The translations under genes and the position numbers were made by a program. Below are positions 41,934 through 49,750 of a stretch of DNA of 64,000 nt, in pieces. Under the pieces are notes generated by a model that saw nothing but the letters and a program-made list of their open reading frames with translations, was not told the DNA's origin and did not search any database. Each line of letters starts with the position of its first letter. Within the stretch, counting starts at the first letter, position 1. The DNA is from Nocardioides sp. TRM66260-LWL (lineage in GTDB: Bacteria > Actinomycetota > Actinomycetes > Propionibacteriales > Nocardioidaceae), in assembly GCF_020075545.1 (NCBI RefSeq), contig NZ_JAIQZK010000002.1, positions 434,001 through 498,000 on the forward strand, in the 5' to 3' direction.

Positions 41934-43442
41934 GTGAGCTCCGCGTCCCGCCCCGCCGAGCCCGGCCTCGACCCCGACGACCTCGCCGCCGCGCTGCGCG
42001 TGCTCGAGGCCGTGCGCCACCTGCCCGAGGACCACCCGGACGTCACGACGGTCAAGCGGGCAGCCTCGCACATGTACAAGGCCGTGAAGGCCGACCGCAA
42101 GCGGCGCAAGCGCGACGCCGAGCTGGCGCACGACCGCGCGGTGCTCGAGCTCACCGCCACCGGCTCGGCGCTGCGCATCGACGACGAGACCGCCGGCCTG
42201 CCGCTGGTCTCGTCCGCGCCGGGCGCCTTCGCCGGCGAGCTGCTGCAGCCGCGCGACTGCTACATCTGCAAGGCCGACTACACGCTGGTCGACGCCTTCT
42301 ACCACTGGCTGTGCCCGTCGTGCGCCGCGTTGTCGCACGCCAAGCGCGACCAGCGCACCGACCTCACCGGACGCCGCGCGCTGCTGACCGGCGGCCGGGC
42401 CAAGATCGGCATGCACATCGCGCTGCGGCTGCTGCGCGACGGCGCCCGCACCACCATCACCACCCGCTTCCCCCACGACGCGATGCGGCGCTTCGCCGGG
42501 CTGCCGGACGCGGAGGACTGGATCGACCGGCTCACGATCGTCGGCATCGACCTGCGCGACCCGGCGCAGGTGATCTCGCTGGCCGACGAGGTCGCCGCCG
42601 ACGGTCCGCTGGACATCCTGATCAACAACGCCTGCCAGACCGTGCGCCGCAGCCCCGGCGCCTACGCGCGGCTGGTGGAGGCGGAGTCCGCGCCGCTGCC
42701 GACCGGCGTCCGGCTGCCCGAGATGCTCACCTTCGACCGCGTCTCCGAGGCCCACCCCGCCGCGCTCGCCGGCGCGCTGTCCACCCAGGCCGTGCCCCAC
42801 CACGACGGGGAGTCGGAGGCGTCGGCGCTGGCCCACCACACCGCGGCGTCGCTCACCGCCCTGGCGCTCCAGGCCGGCTCGGCCTCGCTCGCCGCGCACC
42901 GCGACGGCACCGCGGTCGACGCCGGCGGCCTGCTCCCCGACCTGCAGACCACGAACTCCTGGACGCACGTCGTCGACCAGGTCGACCCCCTGGAGCTGCT
43001 CGAGGTGCAGCTGTGCAACCAGACCGCCCCGTTCCTGCTGGTCTCGCGGCTGCGCGCGGCGATGCGGGCGGCGGTCGCCGGCGGCGCCCGGCGGGCGTAC
43101 GTCGTCAACGTCTCGGCGATGGAGGGCCAGTTCGGCCGCCGCTACAAGGGCCCGGGGCACCCGCACACCAACATGAGCAAGGCCGCCCTCAACATGCTCA
43201 CCCGCACCTCGGCGGGCGAGATGTTCGAGACCGACCGGATCCTGATGACCGCCGTAGACACCGGCTGGATCACCGACGAGCGGCCCCACCAGGACAAGCT
43301 GCGGCACGCCGAGGGCGGCTGGCACGCCCCGCTCGACCTGGTCGACGGCGCCGCCCGCGTGTACGACCCGATCGTGCGGGGCGAGGCCGGCGAGGACCTC
43401 TTCGGCTGCTTCCTGAAGGACTACGTCGTCTCGGCGTGGTGA
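41934..43442 (+). CDS. zinc-ribbon SDR-like protein with altered catalytic motif
   Basis: A 502-residue protein. Residues 1-100 are helical and basic; C109-x2-C112 and C127-x2-C130 form a zinc-ribbon/RING-like knuckle; from about 140 a short-chain dehydrogenase fold follows with RRALLTGGRAKIGMHIALRL (cofactor loop), DILINNACQTVRRSPGAY (NNA motif) and VVNVSAMEGQF (catalytic-type Ser). Where the Tyr of YxxxK is expected there is T-N-M-S-K, so the classic tyrosine is missing. A roughly 120-residue insertion separates the NNA motif from the serine. GTG follows TACGAT by 6 nt. Activity uncertain. Confidence 0.72.
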   Translation: MSSASRPAEPGLDPDDLAAALRVLEAVRHLPEDHPDVTTVKRAASHMYKAVKADRKRRKRDAELAHDRAVLELTATGSALRIDDETAGLPLVSSAPGAFAGELLQPRDCYICKADYTLVDAFYHWLCPSCAALSHAKRDQRTDLTGRRALLTGGRAKIGMHIALRLLRDGARTTITTRFPHDAMRRFAGLPDAEDWIDRLTIVGIDLRDPAQVISLADEVAADGPLDILINNACQTVRRSPGAYARLVEAESAPLPTGVRLPEMLTFDRVSEAHPAALAGALSTQAVPHHDGESEASALAHHTAASLTALALQAGSASLAAHRDGTAVDAGGLLPDLQTTNSWTHVVDQVDPLELLEVQLCNQTAPFLLVSRLRAAMRAAVAGGARRAYVVNVSAMEGQFGRRYKGPGHPHTNMSKAALNMLTRTSAGEMFETDRILMTAVDTGWITDERPHQDKLRHAEGGWHAPLDLVDGAARVYDPIVRGEAGEDLFGCFLKDYVVSAW

Positions 43443-43460
43443 GCGGGCCGGCGGGGCCGG

Positions 43461-43535
43461 CAGTTTCATCGGTCGACCGATGAAACTGGCACTGGGCCGA
43501 TGAAGCTTCATCGTCCAGGTGCCAGTTTCGTGCGC
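43461..43535. repeat. composite palindromic element, copy 2
   Basis: A perfect 28-bp palindrome at 43461-43488 (arms CAGTTTCATCGGTC and GACCGATGAAACTG), then the inner 16-bp palindrome CGATGAAGCTTCATCG at 43498-43513, then a degenerate half of the outer unit (CCAGTTTCGTGCG) from 43522. It follows the stop of the zinc-ribbon SDR gene and could also end its transcript. Confidence 0.9.
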
Positions 43536-43567
43536 GCCGGACCACGCCGGACGGGCCGCAGGCCGAC

Positions 43568-43665
43568 GAGACCTGTCGGTCGGCGTGCGAAGGTTCGAAC
43601 GCCCACCGACAGGTTCGGCGGCCGACCGCCGGAGCTTCGGCGGCCAGCCGCCGAGACCTCCGCCC
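43568..43665. repeat. diverged palindromes next to element copy 2
   Basis: ACCTGTCGGT (about 43569-43578) faces ACCGACAGGT (about 43605-43614) around a nested CGAAGGTTCGAACG. Then TTCGGCGGCCGACCGCCGGA and CTTCGGCGG-CCA-GCCGCCGAG follow the same TTC..CGG-NCGA-CCG..GA layout as the main element with different bases. Confidence 0.5.
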
Positions 43666-43678
43666 ATCACCGCGCCGC

Positions 43679-43684
43679 TAGCCT
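43679..43684 (+). promoter_or_regulatory. -10 hexamer TAGCCT of ung
   Basis: Six nt before ATG 43691. Confidence 0.55.
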
Positions 43685-43690
43685 CGCCGC

Positions 43691-44383
43691 ATGAGCGCGC
43701 TGGCCGGCCTGGTGGAGAAGGGCCTGATGAGCCCCGACTGGGCGCAGGCGCTGGCGCCGGTCGACGAGCGGATCGGCGCGATGGGGACGTTCCTGCGCGA
43801 GGAGCTGGCGGCCGGACGCTCGTATCTGCCGGCCGGCGAGCGGATCCTCCGGGCGTTCGAGCGTCCGCTGGCCGACGTCCGGGTGCTGATCGTGGGCCAG
43901 GACCCCTACCCCACGCCGGGACACCCGATCGGCCTGAGCTTCGCGGTGGAGCGGTCGGTGCGGCCGATCCCGCGGAGCCTGGCCAACATCTACGCCGAGC
44001 TGCGCGACGACCTCGGCGTCGAGCCGGCGCCGCACGGCGACCTGACGGCGTGGGCCGACGCCGGCGTCATGCTGCTCAACCGAGTGCTGACGGTGCGTCC
44101 GGGCGAGCCCGCGTCGCACCGCGGGAAGGGCTGGGAGGAGGTCACCGCGTGCGCGATCCGCGCGCTGGTCGAGCGCGGCGGGCCCCTGGCCGCGATCCTC
44201 TGGGGACGCGACGCGCAGTCGCTCGTCCCGATGCTCGGCGCGGTGCCGCACGTCGCCTCGGCGCACCCCTCCCCGCTGTCGGCGAGCCGCGGGTTCCTGG
44301 GGTCGCGGCCGTTCAGCCGCGTCAACGCGCTCCTGGTGGAGCAGGGGGCGGAACCGCTGACATGGCGGGTCGATCCGGAATAA
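43691..44383 (+). CDS. ung: uracil-DNA glycosylase
   Basis: A 230-residue family 1 glycosylase that excises uracil from DNA. The catalytic water-activating motif is [12 protein letters not shown], the uracil-binding Asn lies in [10 protein letters not shown], and the DNA-intercalating leucine loop is [12 protein letters not shown] with the catalytic His. Length and motif spacing are normal. Its TAA stop overlaps the -10 hexamer of the following dioxygenase gene. Confidence 0.95.
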   Translation: MSALAGLVEKGLMSPDWAQALAPVDERIGAMGTFLREELAAGRSYLPAGERILRAFERPLADVRVLIVGQDPYPTPGHPIGLSFAVERSVRPIPRSLANIYAELRDDLGVEPAPHGDLTAWADAGVMLLNRVLTVRPGEPASHRGKGWEEVTACAIRALVERGGPLAAILWGRDAQSLVPMLGAVPHVASAHPSPLSASRGFLGSRPFSRVNALLVEQGAEPLTWRVDPE

Positions 44384-44407
44384 GATTGAACCCTCAACCA
44401 CTTGAGG
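44381..44407 (+). promoter_or_regulatory. promoter and operator of the DODA gene
   Basis: -10 TAAGAT at 44381-44386 overlaps the ung stop codon; the dyad CCTCAA-CCAC-TTGAGG (44392-44407) covers the expected transcript start, a repressor-type position. Regulator unknown. Confidence 0.5.
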
Positions 44408-44412
44408 TGACC

Positions 44413-45195
44413 ATGACCCACGCCACGGGCCCGATGCCCGCCCTGTACATCGGCCACGGAGCCCCGCCGCTGCTCGACGACCCCGTGTGGTCGGGCGAGC
44501 TGGCCGCCTGGGCGCAGGACCTGCCGCGGCCGACCGCCATCCTGATCGTCAGCGCCCACTGGGAGTCCGCGCCGATCACCCTCAGCGCCGACCACGCGCC
44601 GCTCGTCTACGACTTCGGCGGCTTCGACCCCAAGTACTCCCGCATGACCTACCGGACGCCGGCCGCCGCGGACCTCGCGCGCCGGATCGCCGCGATGATG
44701 CCCCCGGGCGAGCCGGTGCACCAGCACACCTCGCGCGGCCTCGACCACGGCGCGTGGGTGCCGCTGCGGATCATGTACCCCGATGCCGACATCCCGGTGC
44801 TGCAGATGTCGCTGCCCACCCACGACCCCGGGCGGCTGCTGCAGCTCGGCGCGCGCCTGCGTCCGCTGCGGGACGAGGGCGTGCTCGTGATCGGCTCGGG
44901 CTTCCTCACCCACGGCCTGCCGTTCCTGCGCGAGTTCCGCATCGACGCCGAGGCGCCGGGCTGGTCGCGCGACTTCGACGCCTGGGCCGCCGAGGCGCTC
45001 GCGGCCGGCGACGTCGACGCCCTCGCCAACTTCCGCGAGCTGGCGCCCGGCCTGCCGTACGCGCACCCGACCGTCGAGCACTACAGCCCGCTGTTCGTCA
45101 CCCTCGGCGCGGCCAGCGACCCGTCGGCTCCCGGCGAGCAGCGGATCGACGGGTTCTGGATGGGCCTGTCGAAGCGCTCGCTCCAGGTGGCCTGA
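44413..45195 (+). CDS. DODA-type (LigB-like) extradiol ring-cleavage dioxygenase
   Basis: A 260-residue class III extradiol dioxygenase of the 4,5-DOPA dioxygenase/YgiD group, which opens catechol-type rings with non-haem Fe or Zn. Conserved histidines are in LYIGHGAPPLL, ILIVSAHWES, TSRGLDHGAWVPL and GSGFLTHGL; NFRELAPGLPYAHPTVEHY closes the family pattern. SD GAGGTG precedes the ATG. It is separated from ung by 29 nt but has its own promoter. Natural substrate unknown. Confidence 0.85.
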   Translation: MTHATGPMPALYIGHGAPPLLDDPVWSGELAAWAQDLPRPTAILIVSAHWESAPITLSADHAPLVYDFGGFDPKYSRMTYRTPAAADLARRIAAMMPPGEPVHQHTSRGLDHGAWVPLRIMYPDADIPVLQMSLPTHDPGRLLQLGARLRPLRDEGVLVIGSGFLTHGLPFLREFRIDAEAPGWSRDFDAWAAEALAAGDVDALANFRELAPGLPYAHPTVEHYSPLFVTLGAASDPSAPGEQRIDGFWMGLSKRSLQVA

Positions 45196-45221
45196 AGCGG
45201 GCTGTGAGGGCCTGAGGAGGC

Positions 45222-46805
45222 TCAGCGGATGCCGAGCCGCCGCATCATCCGCAGGCCCGAGAGCATCTGCTTGACGTAGGCGTCGTAGTCCTGGCCCGGC
45301 CGGGCGCCCATGACCTGCTTCTTGAGCACCGCGAGGTTCTGCACGTCGGTGTACTTCAGCAGGCCCTGGTCGCCGTGCCGCGCGCCGACGCCGGAGGTCT
45401 TGACGCCGCCCGACGGCGTCCCCTTCGAGGCGAACGCGGTGGCCAGGGAGTCGTTGACGTTGACGTTGCCGGCCTCGATGCGGCGTCCGACGGCCTCGGC
45501 GCGGTCGAGGTCCTTGCCCCAGACCGACGCGTTGAGGCCGTACTCGGTGTCGTTGGCGAGCGCGACCGCCTCGTCGACCGTCCGGTAGCGGTGCAGGGCG
45601 ACCACGGGGCCGAAGGTCTCGACGACGCCGCACTCCATCTCGGTGGTGACGCCCTCGAGGATCGTCGGCTCGAAGAACGCCGGGCCGAGGTCGGGACGCG
45701 CCTTGCCGCCGGTGACGATCGTGGCGCCCTTGGCGACGGCGTCCTCGACGTGCGCCTGCACCCGGGCCATGTGGTCGGGCGAGACGAGCGAGCCGAGGTC
45801 GGGCCCGAAGTCGTAGGCCGCGCCGATGCGCAGGGCCTCGGTGGCCTTCACGAACGCGGCCTTCAGCTCGTCGTAGCGGCTCTCGGGCAGGTAGATGCGC
45901 TCGATGTGCATGCAGATCTGCCCGGTGTTGCCGAAGACGCCGAACAGCGCGCCCTGCACCCACTCGTCGACCTCGACGTCGTCGAGCACGATCATCGGGT
46001 TCTTGCCGCCGAGCTCGAGGCAGCAGCCGATCAGGTTGCGCCCGGCGCGCTCGCCGATGACCCGCCCGGTGGCCGAGGAGCCGGTGAACATGACGTAGTC
46101 GGCGTGGTCGATCAGGGTCGGGCCGACGTCGGGTCCCTCGCCGCAGACGACCTGGAACAGCCCCTTCGGCAGGCCGGCCTGCTCGAGCAGCGAGATGCCG
46201 AACAGCGGCGAGAGCGCGGTCTTGTTGTCGGGCTTGACCACCACGGCGTTGCCGGCCATCAGCGCCGGGATCGCGTCGGAGAGGCCCGTGGCGAACGGGA
46301 AGTTCCAGGGCGCGATGATGCCGACGACGCCCTTGGGCACGCGGATCTCGGTGGAGGAGCTGACGAACGGCACCGGCCCGCCGCGCTTCGTCGGAGCCAG
46401 CAGCCGCTCCGCGCGCTTGAGGTAGTGGCTCATCACCATCGGCGGGTCGCAGGTCTCCTCGATCGCCATCCGCCGGTTCTTGCCGCTCTCGACCTGGATG
46501 AGGTCGGCGGTGCGGTGGGCGTTGTCGAGCAGCAGGGCGTGGGCCCGCTTGAAGACCTCGAGCCGCTGCTTGACCGGCGTCGCGGCCCACGCGCGCTGCG
46601 CCGCGCGCGCCTCGGCGAAGGCGCGCTCGATGTCGGTGGGCGTCGACTGCGGCAGCTCGACGAGCACCTCGCCGGTGTAGACCTCGGTGAGCGGCCACGG
46701 CGTTCGGCTGTGGTCGGAGGCGACGCGGGCGACCAGGCGCTGCAGCAGCTCGGGGGTGACGCTGGCCGGCCGGGTCAGGGCGGGACGCTGCGGGGTGAGG
46801 GTCAT
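45222..46805 (-). CDS. aldehyde dehydrogenase, succinate-semialdehyde-dehydrogenase-like
   Basis: A 527-residue NAD(P)-dependent aldehyde dehydrogenase. Conserved are VVGIIAPWNFPF, the glycine-rich FTGSSATGRVIGERAG, the catalytic glutamate in CLELGGKNPMIV and the nucleophilic cysteine in NTGQICMHIERIY. Overall it looks like the GabD2-type succinate-semialdehyde dehydrogenases of actinobacteria. It begins in an ATGA overlap with the GMC oxidoreductase stop, so an alcohol-to-aldehyde-to-acid sequence is likely. Controlled by the KstR-type operator upstream of the GMC gene. Confidence 0.85.
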   Translation of the reverse strand: MTLTPQRPALTRPASVTPELLQRLVARVASDHSRTPWPLTEVYTGEVLVELPQSTPTDIERAFAEARAAQRAWAATPVKQRLEVFKRAHALLLDNAHRTADLIQVESGKNRRMAIEETCDPPMVMSHYLKRAERLLAPTKRGGPVPFVSSSTEIRVPKGVVGIIAPWNFPFATGLSDAIPALMAGNAVVVKPDNKTALSPLFGISLLEQAGLPKGLFQVVCGEGPDVGPTLIDHADYVMFTGSSATGRVIGERAGRNLIGCCLELGGKNPMIVLDDVEVDEWVQGALFGVFGNTGQICMHIERIYLPESRYDELKAAFVKATEALRIGAAYDFGPDLGSLVSPDHMARVQAHVEDAVAKGATIVTGGKARPDLGPAFFEPTILEGVTTEMECGVVETFGPVVALHRYRTVDEAVALANDTEYGLNASVWGKDLDRAEAVGRRIEAGNVNVNDSLATAFASKGTPSGGVKTSGVGARHGDQGLLKYTDVQNLAVLKKQVMGARPGQDYDAYVKQMLSGLRMMRRLGIR

Positions 46806-48433
46806 CGGGTGCTCCCCAGGACGAGGTCGGCTCCGCGCTCGCCGATCATGTAGGCGGGCGCGTTGGTGTTGCCGCCGGTGATCGACGGCATGATCGAGGC
46901 GTCGCAGACCCGCAGGCCCTCGATGCCGCGCACCCGCAGCTGCGGGTCGACGACGGCCAGCTCGTCCACGCCCATCCGGCAGGTGCCGACGCCGTGGTAG
47001 ACCGAGGTGGCCCGGTGCTGGATGGTGTGGCGCAGCTCGTCGCCGGTGACCCGCGGGCCCGGGTGGGCCTCCTTGAGGATCGACCCCTTGAAGGCCTTGC
47101 TGGCGAAGATCTCGCGCACCAGGCCGGTGCCCTCCTCGAGCAGCTGGAGGTCCTCGGGCTCGGCGAGGTACTGCGGGTCGATGAGCGGCGCCTTCGTCGG
47201 GTCGGCCGACGCCAGCCGCAGCGTCCCGCGGCTCTTGGGGTAGATCAGCGTCGAGAGCACGGTCAGGGACGGCACGGTGTCGACCTCGTGACGGATCGGC
47301 TCGTCCTGGTTGCCGGCGGGGTAGGCCCACGGGAGCAGGTGCAGCTGCAGGTCGGGCACGCCGCCCTGCGCCTGCGAGGTCTGCAGGAACGCGAGCACCT
47401 CGAAGACCGAGTTGGCGAGGAACGTCGAGCCGGGCCGCAGCACCTCCTTGGCCACGCCCTTGGCGAAGTAGGCGGCCGTCCCCTTGTTCTTCGACGCGGT
47501 GGTGTGGAACGTCAGGGCGTGGAAGAGGTGGTCGTGCAGGTTGTCGCCCACGGGGAGGTCGGCGAGCACCGGGATGCCGTGGTCCTTGAGGTGCTGGGCG
47601 TGGCCGATGCCAGAGAGCATGAGCAGCTGGGCGGAGCCGACGAACCCGGCGGAGAGGATGACCTCCTTGCCGGCCCGGATCGTCCGGGTGCCGCCGCGCT
47701 TGTCGCGCACCTCGACGCCCACCGCACGGCCGTTCTCGATCACGACCCGGGTGGCCTGCACCTCGGTCTGCACCTCGAGGGTCGGCGGCGCGAGGTGGTG
47801 GATGTAGCCGCGGGACGCCGAGTAGCGCAGGCCGCCGGCGGCGTTCTGCTGCATCCGGCCCACGCCCTCCTGCGAGGCGCCGTTGTAGTCGTCGAGGATC
47901 CGACAGCCGGTGACCTCGGCGGTGGCCTCGAGGAACTGCAGCGAGCCCTCCTGCGGCGTCTGGTTGACCGTGATGCGGATCGGGCCGCCCTCGCCGCGGT
48001 ACTCGTTCGCGCCGCCCTCGTAGTCCTCGAGCCGCTTGTAGGCGGCGTTGACCGAGTCGGCGTCCCAGCCCTCGTTGCCCTCCGCGGCCCAGGAGTCGAA
48101 GTTCGCCCGGTTGCCGCGCACGTAGACCATGCCGTTGATCGAGCTCGACCCGCCGAGCACCTTGCCGCGCGGCACGGGCATCTTGCGGTCGAGGATGTGC
48201 TTCTGCGGCACCGAGTAGAAGCCCCAGTCGACGGTGCGCTTGAGCTGCGGCACCGCGTGCATCGGGCCGATCATGCCGGGCTTCTTGACGAGGAACTGCT
48301 CGTCGCTCTTGCCGGCCTCGAGCACGATGACGCTCGCGCCCGACTCGGCCAGGCGGCCGGCGATCGTCGCACCGGAGCTGCCGGAGCCGACGACGACGTA
48401 GTCGGCCTCGTGGGACAGGGTCTTCTTGGCCAT
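46802..48433 (-). CDS. GMC-family FAD oxidoreductase
   Basis: A 543-residue flavoprotein of the glucose-methanol-choline family. FAD fold ADYVVVGSGSSGATIAGRL, the GMC signatures GKVLGGSSSINGMVYVRG and VILSAGFVGSAQLLMLSGIG, and the active-site histidine in SVYHGVGTCRMG followed by ITGGNTNAPAYMIGERGA are all present. It oxidises an alcohol to the aldehyde used by the coupled dehydrogenase; the substrate could be a long-chain or steroid-derived alcohol given the operator (inference). ATG 48433 has CGAGGA upstream. Confidence 0.88.
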   Translation of the reverse strand: MAKKTLSHEADYVVVGSGSSGATIAGRLAESGASVIVLEAGKSDEQFLVKKPGMIGPMHAVPQLKRTVDWGFYSVPQKHILDRKMPVPRGKVLGGSSSINGMVYVRGNRANFDSWAAEGNEGWDADSVNAAYKRLEDYEGGANEYRGEGGPIRITVNQTPQEGSLQFLEATAEVTGCRILDDYNGASQEGVGRMQQNAAGGLRYSASRGYIHHLAPPTLEVQTEVQATRVVIENGRAVGVEVRDKRGGTRTIRAGKEVILSAGFVGSAQLLMLSGIGHAQHLKDHGIPVLADLPVGDNLHDHLFHALTFHTTASKNKGTAAYFAKGVAKEVLRPGSTFLANSVFEVLAFLQTSQAQGGVPDLQLHLLPWAYPAGNQDEPIRHEVDTVPSLTVLSTLIYPKSRGTLRLASADPTKAPLIDPQYLAEPEDLQLLEEGTGLVREIFASKAFKGSILKEAHPGPRVTGDELRHTIQHRATSVYHGVGTCRMGVDELAVVDPQLRVRGIEGLRVCDASIMPSITGGNTNAPAYMIGERGADLVLGSTR

Positions 48434-48496
48434 GGCGATCCTCGTTGCGTGCCCGGGGGGTGACTCGGGGGCGAGTCGGGGGATGTGTCGGGGGCC

Positions 48497-48502
48497 ACAC
48501 TA
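48497..48502 (-). promoter_or_regulatory. -10 hexamer TAGTGT of the GMC-ALDH operon
   Basis: Minus-strand TAGTGT, 19 nt downstream of the KstR-type site; leader of roughly 57 nt to the ATG. Confidence 0.45.
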
Positions 48503-48521
48503 GGGCAGATCGGGCCAGTTG

Positions 48522-48535
48522 TGGAACAGGTTCTA
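48522..48535 (-). promoter_or_regulatory. KstR-type operator 2
   Basis: TGGAACAGGTTCTA on the plus strand, fitting TNNAACNNGTTNNA at every fixed position. It overlaps the -35 region of the GMC-ALDH operon. Confidence 0.65.
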
Positions 48536-48558
48536 GTTTTGGATCGGCGGGCCGTGGG

Positions 48559-48649
48559 AGTTTCATCGGCTGACCGATGAAACTGTCGCTGGGACGATGA
48601 AGTTTCAGCGTGCAACCGCCAGTTTCATCGGCCGACCGATGAAACTGGC
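48559..48649. repeat. composite palindromic element, copy 3
   Basis: Outer palindrome 1 at 48559-48584 (arms AGTTTCATCGG and CCGATGAAACT), inner imperfect palindrome at 48595-48610 (CGATGAAGTTTCAGCG), outer palindrome 2 at 48618-48649 with 14-bp perfect arms GCCAGTTTCATCGG and CCGATGAAACTGGC. It sits between the divergent GMC and pdxY promoters. Confidence 0.9.
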
Positions 48650-48693
48650 GGGACCGCCGCCCCACCACCGCGCCCCGAGCAGCGACCAGCCCC

Positions 48694-48699
48694 GACAAT
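48694..48699 (+). promoter_or_regulatory. -10-like hexamer GACAAT of pdxY
   Basis: Six nt before ATG 48706. Confidence 0.45.
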
Positions 48700-48705
48700 G
48701 ACCGG

Positions 48706-49581
48706 ATGCGCATCCTGTCCATCCAGTCCTCGGTGGCCTACGGCCACGTCGGCAACTCGGCGGCGACCTTCCCGCTGCAGCGACTCGGCCACGAGGTCTG
48801 GCCGGTGCTGACCGTGCACTTCTCCAACCACACCGGCTACGGCGCGTGGCGGGGTCCGGTGCTCGACCCCGCCGACGTGCGCGAGGTGATCGCCGGCATC
48901 GCCGACCGGGGCGTGCTCGGCACCGCGGACGCCGTGCTGTCGGGCTACCAGGGCGACCCCGCGGTCGGGCAGGTCATCGTCGACGCCGTGGCGCAGGTGA
49001 AGTCGCTGAGCCCGGACGCGCTCTACTGCTGCGACCCCGTGATGGGCGACGTGGGGCGTGGCATGTTCGTCCGGCCCGGCATCCCGGAGTTCCTGCGCGA
49101 CGTCGTGGTGCCGCAGGCCGACGTGATCACCCCCAACCACTTCGAGCTCGACTTCCTCGCGGGCGTCGAGCGCTCGCCCGAGGGCGCCGGCGGCAGCCGC
49201 ACCCGCGCGGAGGTGCTCGCGGCGGTCGACGCCGTGCGGGCGCGGGGGCCGCGCGACGTCCTCGTCACCTCGGTGCTGCACGACGAGGTGCCCGACGGCC
49301 ACCTGGAGGTGCTGGCGGTCTCCGACGCCGGGGCCTGGGCCGTCACCACGCCGCTGCTGCCGATCAGCCCCAACGGCTGCGGCGACGTGACGGCCGCGCT
49401 CTACCTGGCGCACCTGCACGACACCGGCTCACCGGAGCGGGCGCTGGCCCGCACGACCTCGTCGGTGTTCGCCGTGCTCGAGGCCACCATCGGCGCCGGC
49501 ACGCGGGAGATCCGCCTCGTCGAGGCGCAGGACGCGATCGCCGCGCCGCCGACGACGTTCGAGCCGCGGCGGGTGCGCTGA
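48706..49581 (+). CDS. pdxY: pyridoxal kinase
   Basis: A 291-residue ribokinase-fold kinase phosphorylating pyridoxal in the vitamin B6 salvage pathway. ILSIQSSVAYGHVGNSAATF is the N-terminal signature, TVHFSNHTGYG the substrate lid, YCCDPVMGDVGRGMFV the magnesium/phosphate site, ITPNHFELDFLAG follows, and the ATP-binding anion hole with catalytic aspartate is SPNGCGDVTAALYLA. Normal length. Single gene; a tRNA on the other strand follows. Confidence 0.93.
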   Translation: MRILSIQSSVAYGHVGNSAATFPLQRLGHEVWPVLTVHFSNHTGYGAWRGPVLDPADVREVIAGIADRGVLGTADAVLSGYQGDPAVGQVIVDAVAQVKSLSPDALYCCDPVMGDVGRGMFVRPGIPEFLRDVVVPQADVITPNHFELDFLAGVERSPEGAGGSRTRAEVLAAVDAVRARGPRDVLVTSVLHDEVPDGHLEVLAVSDAGAWAVTTPLLPISPNGCGDVTAALYLAHLHDTGSPERALARTTSSVFAVLEATIGAGTREIRLVEAQDAIAAPPTTFEPRRVR

Positions 49582-49596
49582 GCTCCTGGTGATCGG

Positions 49597-49669
49597 AGCC
49601 GCGTGGGAGGATCGAACTCCCGACATTCCGCTTACAAGGCGGATGCTCTGCCAACTGAGCTAACGCGGC
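49597..49669 (-). tRNA. tRNA-Thr (anticodon TGT)
   Basis: Complete cloverleaf on the minus strand: acceptor GCCGCGT/ACGCGGC, D stem GCTC/GAGC, anticodon stem TCCGC/GCGGA with loop CTTGTAA (anticodon TGT), T arm GGGAG-TTCGATC-CTCCC, discriminator U; CCA is not encoded. Confidence 0.95.
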
Positions 49670-49689
49670 CGGACCGCGGCAGGAAGCGC

Positions 49690-49725
49690 CGCGGGCCGCG
49701 CCGATCGTAGTCGGCGCGGCCCGCG
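49690..49725 (-). terminator. strong hairpin after the symporter gene
   Basis: Perfect 15-bp stem (CGCGGGCCGCGCCGA and its complement) with loop TCGTAG, 26 nt beyond the symporter stop and before the tRNA. Confidence 0.8.
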
Positions 49726-49750
49726 GTCCTGCGTCAGGGCGACGGCCGGC

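Noticed and set aside
39210..43670. A 1486-codon open frame on the minus strand
   Set aside because: It is antisense to three convincing genes (amine oxidase, beta-propeller, zinc-ribbon SDR), has no homology-like motifs and arises from GC-rich codon bias.
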